64,000 bases of DNA from SZUA-35 sp964351995 (GTDB lineage Bacteria > Actinomycetota > Acidimicrobiia > Acidimicrobiales > SZUA-35). Below, piece by piece: positions 61,122-64,000 of this stretch. The position numbers and the translations under genes are program-made. Under the pieces are notes generated by a model, which saw only the letters and a list, made by a program, of their open reading frames with translations, did not search any database and was not told the origin of the DNA. How positions within the stretch are numbered: position 1 is the first letter of the stretch; every line of letters starts with the position of its first letter. Where the stretch lies: positions 1 through 64,000 of the forward strand of contig CAYGQE010000008.1 in NCBI GenBank assembly GCA_964351995.1, in the 5' to 3' direction.

Positions 61122-62188
61122 CCCGGCCTACGATGCGGGAAGATCTTGCCGCACTCGAGGGCTATCACTCACCTCAGGTCGACGTCGAGGTTCGCCTCAA
61201 TACCAACGAAGCGCCAGGCCCCCCTCCTGCCGGGTTCAGCGAAGCGGTTGCCGCTGCCGCCAAGGACGTAGCGTGGCATCGCTATCCCGATCGCTCGGCG
61301 ACTGCGCTGCGGACCGCCATCGGGCATCTTCATGGGGTTGGGCCAGAGCAGGTGTTCTGTGCAAATGGCTCGAACGAAGTGCTCCAGACGGTGTTGCTGA
61401 CCTTCGCCGGCCCCGGTCGCACGGTGCTCACGTTCGAACCCACGTATGCACTCCACGGCCACATCGCTCGCCTCACCGGCGCCCGCACGATTGAGGTCGA
61501 TCGTGATGCGCGCTTCTTCGTCGATCCGACGGTCGCCGTCGAAACGATCCTCGCTGAACGGCCTGCGGTGACATTCCTGTGCTCACCAAACAACCCGACC
61601 GGCATCGTCGAACCGACCGAGACCATCACTGCGGTGCTGGCGGCGGTGTCAGAGGTTGGTGGATTGCTCGTTCTCGACGAGGCGTACGGACAATTCTCAC
61701 CCTTCGCCGGCGAGGTGCTGCTCGACGACGAAACACCACTGGTCGTGTCTCGTACCTACTCCAAGACATGGGCGATGGCCGGGGCACGCCTCGGGTACCT
61801 GCTCGCCCCGAGCTGGCTCGTCGAGGATCTCGAGAAGGTTGTCCTTCCGTACCATCTCGATGCGATCAAGCAAGCGGCGGGGCTCGCCGCCCTCGACTTC
61901 CTCGACGAGATGGAAGAGCGGGTGTCGACCATCGTCGAAGAACGGGGCCGGATCGAGGCGGCGCTGAATGACACGGGCGCCAAGGTCTGGCCTTCTGGCG
62001 CGAACTTCATCCTGTTCCAGCCGCCCGAAGCCAATGGCGATGAAGTTTGGCAGCGCTTAGTTGACGCATCGATTCTGGTTCGCAACACCTCCGGGTGGGA
62101 CCATCTCAGCGGTTGCCTCCGCGTCACGGTTGGCACTCCAGAAGACAACACACGATTCTTGAACGCCTTCCGAGAGGCCATTGCATGA
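61118..62188 (+). CDS. hisC: Histidinol-phosphate aminotransferase
   Basis: 356 aa; its ATG overlaps the hisD stop (ATGA). It is a fold-type I PLP enzyme acting on imidazole-acetol phosphate. VRLNTNEAPGPPPAGFSEAV is the HisC N-terminal pattern. FCANGSNEVLQTVLLTFAGP, FLCSPNNPTGIVEPTETITA and VLDEAYGQFSPF are cofactor-site blocks. The PLP-binding Lys lies in RTYSKTWAMAGARLGYLLAP. Its stop overlaps hisB (ATGA). Confidence 0.96.
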   Translation: MTRPTMREDLAALEGYHSPQVDVEVRLNTNEAPGPPPAGFSEAVAAAAKDVAWHRYPDRSATALRTAIGHLHGVGPEQVFCANGSNEVLQTVLLTFAGPGRTVLTFEPTYALHGHIARLTGARTIEVDRDARFFVDPTVAVETILAERPAVTFLCSPNNPTGIVEPTETITAVLAAVSEVGGLLVLDEAYGQFSPFAGEVLLDDETPLVVSRTYSKTWAMAGARLGYLLAPSWLVEDLEKVVLPYHLDAIKQAAGLAALDFLDEMEERVSTIVEERGRIEAALNDTGAKVWPSGANFILFQPPEANGDEVWQRLVDASILVRNTSGWDHLSGCLRVTVGTPEDNTRFLNAFREAIA

Positions 62189-62811
62189 CTGCTGCACCCT
62201 CAATGAGAACATCCAGCAAGAGCCGAGCCACCGGCGAGACCACGATCGAGATCTCGATCGATCTTGACGGCTCCGGGATCGTTTCGGTCGACACCGGCTT
62301 GCCGTTCTTTGATCACATGCTCGATCAGATCGGCCGGCACGGCGGGTTTGATCTGTCGGTGAAGGCCAAAGGCGACCTCCACGTCGACTCCCACCACACG
62401 GTGGAAGACACCGCCATCCTGCTCGGCGAGTGCTTCAAGGAAGCGGTCGGCGACAAGGCTGGTGTCCGACGATTCGCCAGTGGGCTCTACCCGCTCGACG
62501 AGGCCCTCATCCAGGTGGCGCTCGATCTGTCCGGTCGACCGTTCTTCGTGTGGGACGTCGAAATGCCCGAGTCGATTCCACTTGGCACCCCGCCCTTCGA
62601 CCCCCAACTGGCCGAGCACATCTTCCAGAGCTTCGCCACGTCTGCTGGTATCACGCTGCACATGACCAAGCTCGCTGGGCGCAACACACATCACGTGATC
62701 GAGGCGTCGTTCAAGGGGCTTGCCCGTTGCTTGCGCGATGCCGTGTCGATCCAGGGTGGCGGGATCCCGTCGACGAAGGGGTCACTTGCGGTCGAGAGCG
62801 ACGAGACGTGA
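62185..62811 (+). CDS. hisB: Imidazoleglycerol-phosphate dehydratase
   Basis: 208 aa from the ATG at 62185, overlapping the hisC stop; the ORF extends upstream inside hisC. It is the monofunctional IGPD type without the phosphatase domain. Metal-binding His clusters are visible in PFFDHMLDQIGRHGGFDL and DSHHTVEDTAILLGE, repeated in LAEHIFQSFATSAGITLH and GRNTHHVIEASFKGLARCL. The C-terminal GGGIPSTKGSL is typical. Its stop overlaps the hisH GTG. Confidence 0.97.
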   Translation: MTAAPSMRTSSKSRATGETTIEISIDLDGSGIVSVDTGLPFFDHMLDQIGRHGGFDLSVKAKGDLHVDSHHTVEDTAILLGECFKEAVGDKAGVRRFASGLYPLDEALIQVALDLSGRPFFVWDVEMPESIPLGTPPFDPQLAEHIFQSFATSAGITLHMTKLAGRNTHHVIEASFKGLARCLRDAVSIQGGGIPSTKGSLAVESDET

Positions 62812-63473
62812 GCGAAGCTGATGCACCCCTGCTGGCTGTTCTCGACTACGGCATCGGCAATCTCCATTCAGCCCACCAGAGCTTCATGCACGTCGGGGCC
62901 AATGCGCACCTCACGTCTGACCGTGGCTTGATCGCCGATGCCGATGCCGTTGTGCTGCCCGGCGTTGGTGCCTTCGGCGCATGCATGCGGGCCCTTCATG
63001 ACACCGGCCTCGCCGACGTGGCTGTTGCCGCTGCCGCTGACGAGCGTCCGTTCATCGGCATCTGCGTCGGCATGCAATTGATGTATGAACGCTCGACTGA
63101 GAGTCCCGGCGTCGAGGGTCTCGGAATTCTCCCGGGCACCGTCGATTGGCTTCCCGGGAACATGATCCGTCCCCAGATGCAGTGGAACCGTGTCGACCTC
63201 ACCGAGGTTGGGGCGGCCGATCCGTTGTTCGACGGACTCGATGGCGCATGGATGTACTTCGTGCACAGCTTGGTCGGCCCTCCCGGACCTGATGTGTCGG
63301 CGACGTGTGCCTATGGCGGCCCGCAGACGGCGGCGATTCGTACCGGCACCACGTGGGCCACCCAGTTCCACCCCGAAAAGTCAGCGAGAGCTGGGCTCGG
63401 TCTCCTCCGGAATTTCGTTGATCTCGCCGGGGCTTCACGCTCAGGGCGTGCGAACCAAGAAGTCGGTGCCTGA
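62808..63473 (+). CDS. hisH: Imidazole glycerol phosphate synthase glutaminase subunit
   Basis: 221 aa from a GTG at 62808 overlapping the hisB stop (GTGA); the longer ORF inside hisB is not used. It is a class I glutamine amidotransferase: LLAVLDYGIGNLHSAHQSF at the start, the nucleophile elbow PFIGICVGMQLMYE with the active Cys, and the His-Glu pair in TWATQFHPEKSARAGL. It supplies ammonia to HisF, which is not within the window. Its stop overlaps hisA by one base. Confidence 0.96.
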   Translation: MSEADAPLLAVLDYGIGNLHSAHQSFMHVGANAHLTSDRGLIADADAVVLPGVGAFGACMRALHDTGLADVAVAAAADERPFIGICVGMQLMYERSTESPGVEGLGILPGTVDWLPGNMIRPQMQWNRVDLTEVGAADPLFDGLDGAWMYFVHSLVGPPGPDVSATCAYGGPQTAAIRTGTTWATQFHPEKSARAGLGLLRNFVDLAGASRSGRANQEVGA

Positions 63474-64000
63474 TGCAACCGTCAGCAATGCACCTCTATC
63501 CAGCCATCGATCTTCGGGCCGGCAACGCAGTTCGCCTCTACCAAGGTGACTACGACCAAGAGACGATCTACGGCACCGACCCCGCAGCGCAAGCCGCCGC
63601 ATTCGTCGCCGAAGGAGCGGAATGGCTGCACGTCGTCGACCTCGATGCCGCGAAATCTGGCGACCCTGTCAACCGGTCGATCATCGCCAGGATCTGTGCT
63701 GCGGTCGATGTGCCCGTGCAGGTCGGTGGCGGCGTTCGCTCCGTCGATGCCGCCAAGGCGCTGTTCGACCTCGGTGTGAGCCGGGTCGTCATCGGCTCGG
63801 CGGCGGTTGAGCAACCCGAGCTGGTACGTGCGGTCGCTGCCGAACACTCCGTGGCGGTCGGGCTCGATGCCCACGGCGACGAAGTTGCGACCCACGGCTG
63901 GACCGAGCGAACCGGGCGAACGGTCAAGGACCTGGCGGCCCAGTACGCCGACGACGGCGTGGAAGCGCTGGTGGTGACCGAGATCTCGGTCGACGGCACG
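63473..64000 (+). CDS. hisA: Phosphoribosylformimino-AICAR ribotide isomerase (partial)
   Basis: 176 codons are visible; the frame is open at the window end. The ATG at 63473 overlaps the hisH stop (TGATG); an in-frame ATG five codons on is also possible. The TIM barrel begins HLYPAIDLRAGNAVRLYQGD, with catalytic Asp in AIDL. EWLHVVDLDAAKSGDPVNRS, VPVQVGGGVRSVDAAKALFD, VVIGSAAVEQPELV and the second half-barrel VTEISVDGT follow. In Actinobacteria this enzyme is often bifunctional (PriA) with TrpF activity; that cannot be decided from the visible part. Confidence 0.95.
   Translation, partial: MQPSAMHLYPAIDLRAGNAVRLYQGDYDQETIYGTDPAAQAAAFVAEGAEWLHVVDLDAAKSGDPVNRSIIARICAAVDVPVQVGGGVRSVDAAKALFDLGVSRVVIGSAAVEQPELVRAVAAEHSVAVGLDAHGDEVATHGWTERTGRTVKDLAAQYADDGVEALVVTEISVDGT

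Noticed and set aside
1..64000. tRNA, rRNA and intact insertion sequences
   Set aside because: No cloverleaf-like or rRNA sequence was noticed in the intergenic gaps, and the only transposase-like sequence is the frameshifted IS3 tail. A tRNAscan/Infernal run would settle this.

Overview
The window is high-GC actinobacterial DNA. Mycothiol synthase (mshD), a DnaE1-type polymerase, DUF4012 and DUF4214 proteins, frequent GTG/TTG starts and tightly overlapping operons point to an actinobacterium. I would guess class Acidimicrobiia; the genus cannot be fixed from the sequence alone.

Layout: (1) 1-5.4 kb: a partial gene, a secreted CAP/DUF4214 protein and dnaE1. (2) 5.4-24.5 kb: first part of a very large surface-polysaccharide island, with glycosyltransferases (GTs), a Wzx flippase, three PAPS-type sulfotransferases (two of them convergent paralogues), a Wzy polymerase, a Gfo/Idh-SDR-GT4 operon, a beta-propeller lipoprotein, a WecG/TagA GT, and a Wzz-like protein whose P-loop lacks the lysine. 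(3) 24.5-34.4 kb: sugar activation, with rfbF and rfbG (CDP-4-keto-6-deoxyglucose), two cupins, a COG4091-like reductase, two polyprenyl-phosphate sugar-1-phosphate transferases, and a phosphatase / methylthioribose-kinase-like / nucleotidyltransferase cassette. (4) 34.4-42.3 kb: second flippase, more GTs, a methyltransferase, then a decayed stretch with a GT2 pseudogene and an IS3-family transposase remnant. (5) 42.3-54 kb: a PL14-like lyase lipoprotein broken by a 100-N assembly gap, a divergent beta-helix lipoprotein, a canonical Wzz/BY-kinase, a second Wzy-like protein, a GT2-GtrA fusion, an HTTM-like membrane protein, a DUF4012 protein, an LPxTG mini-protein and a Wzb-like phosphatase. 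(6) 54-64 kb: UDP-sugar dehydrogenase, a rhomboid-like protein lacking catalytic residues, rlmN-mshD, nth, a small unlisted ORF, and the histidine operon hisD-C-B-H-A (hisA runs off the end).

Together the island looks like one or two Wzx/Wzy-dependent pathways making a sulfated heteropolysaccharide. It carries its own precursor enzymes (CDP-6-deoxyhexose, UDP-HexNAcA, and a possible unknown NDP-sugar), its chain-length/kinase/phosphatase control (Wzz-BY kinase plus Wzb) and surface lyase-like lipoproteins. The most novel-looking pieces are the phosphatase-kinase-nucleotidyltransferase cassette (31.5-34.4 kb), the rfbFG pathway with a COG4091 reductase instead of RfbH, and the sulfotransferase trio. 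No tRNA, rRNA, CRISPR array or intact mobile element was seen.
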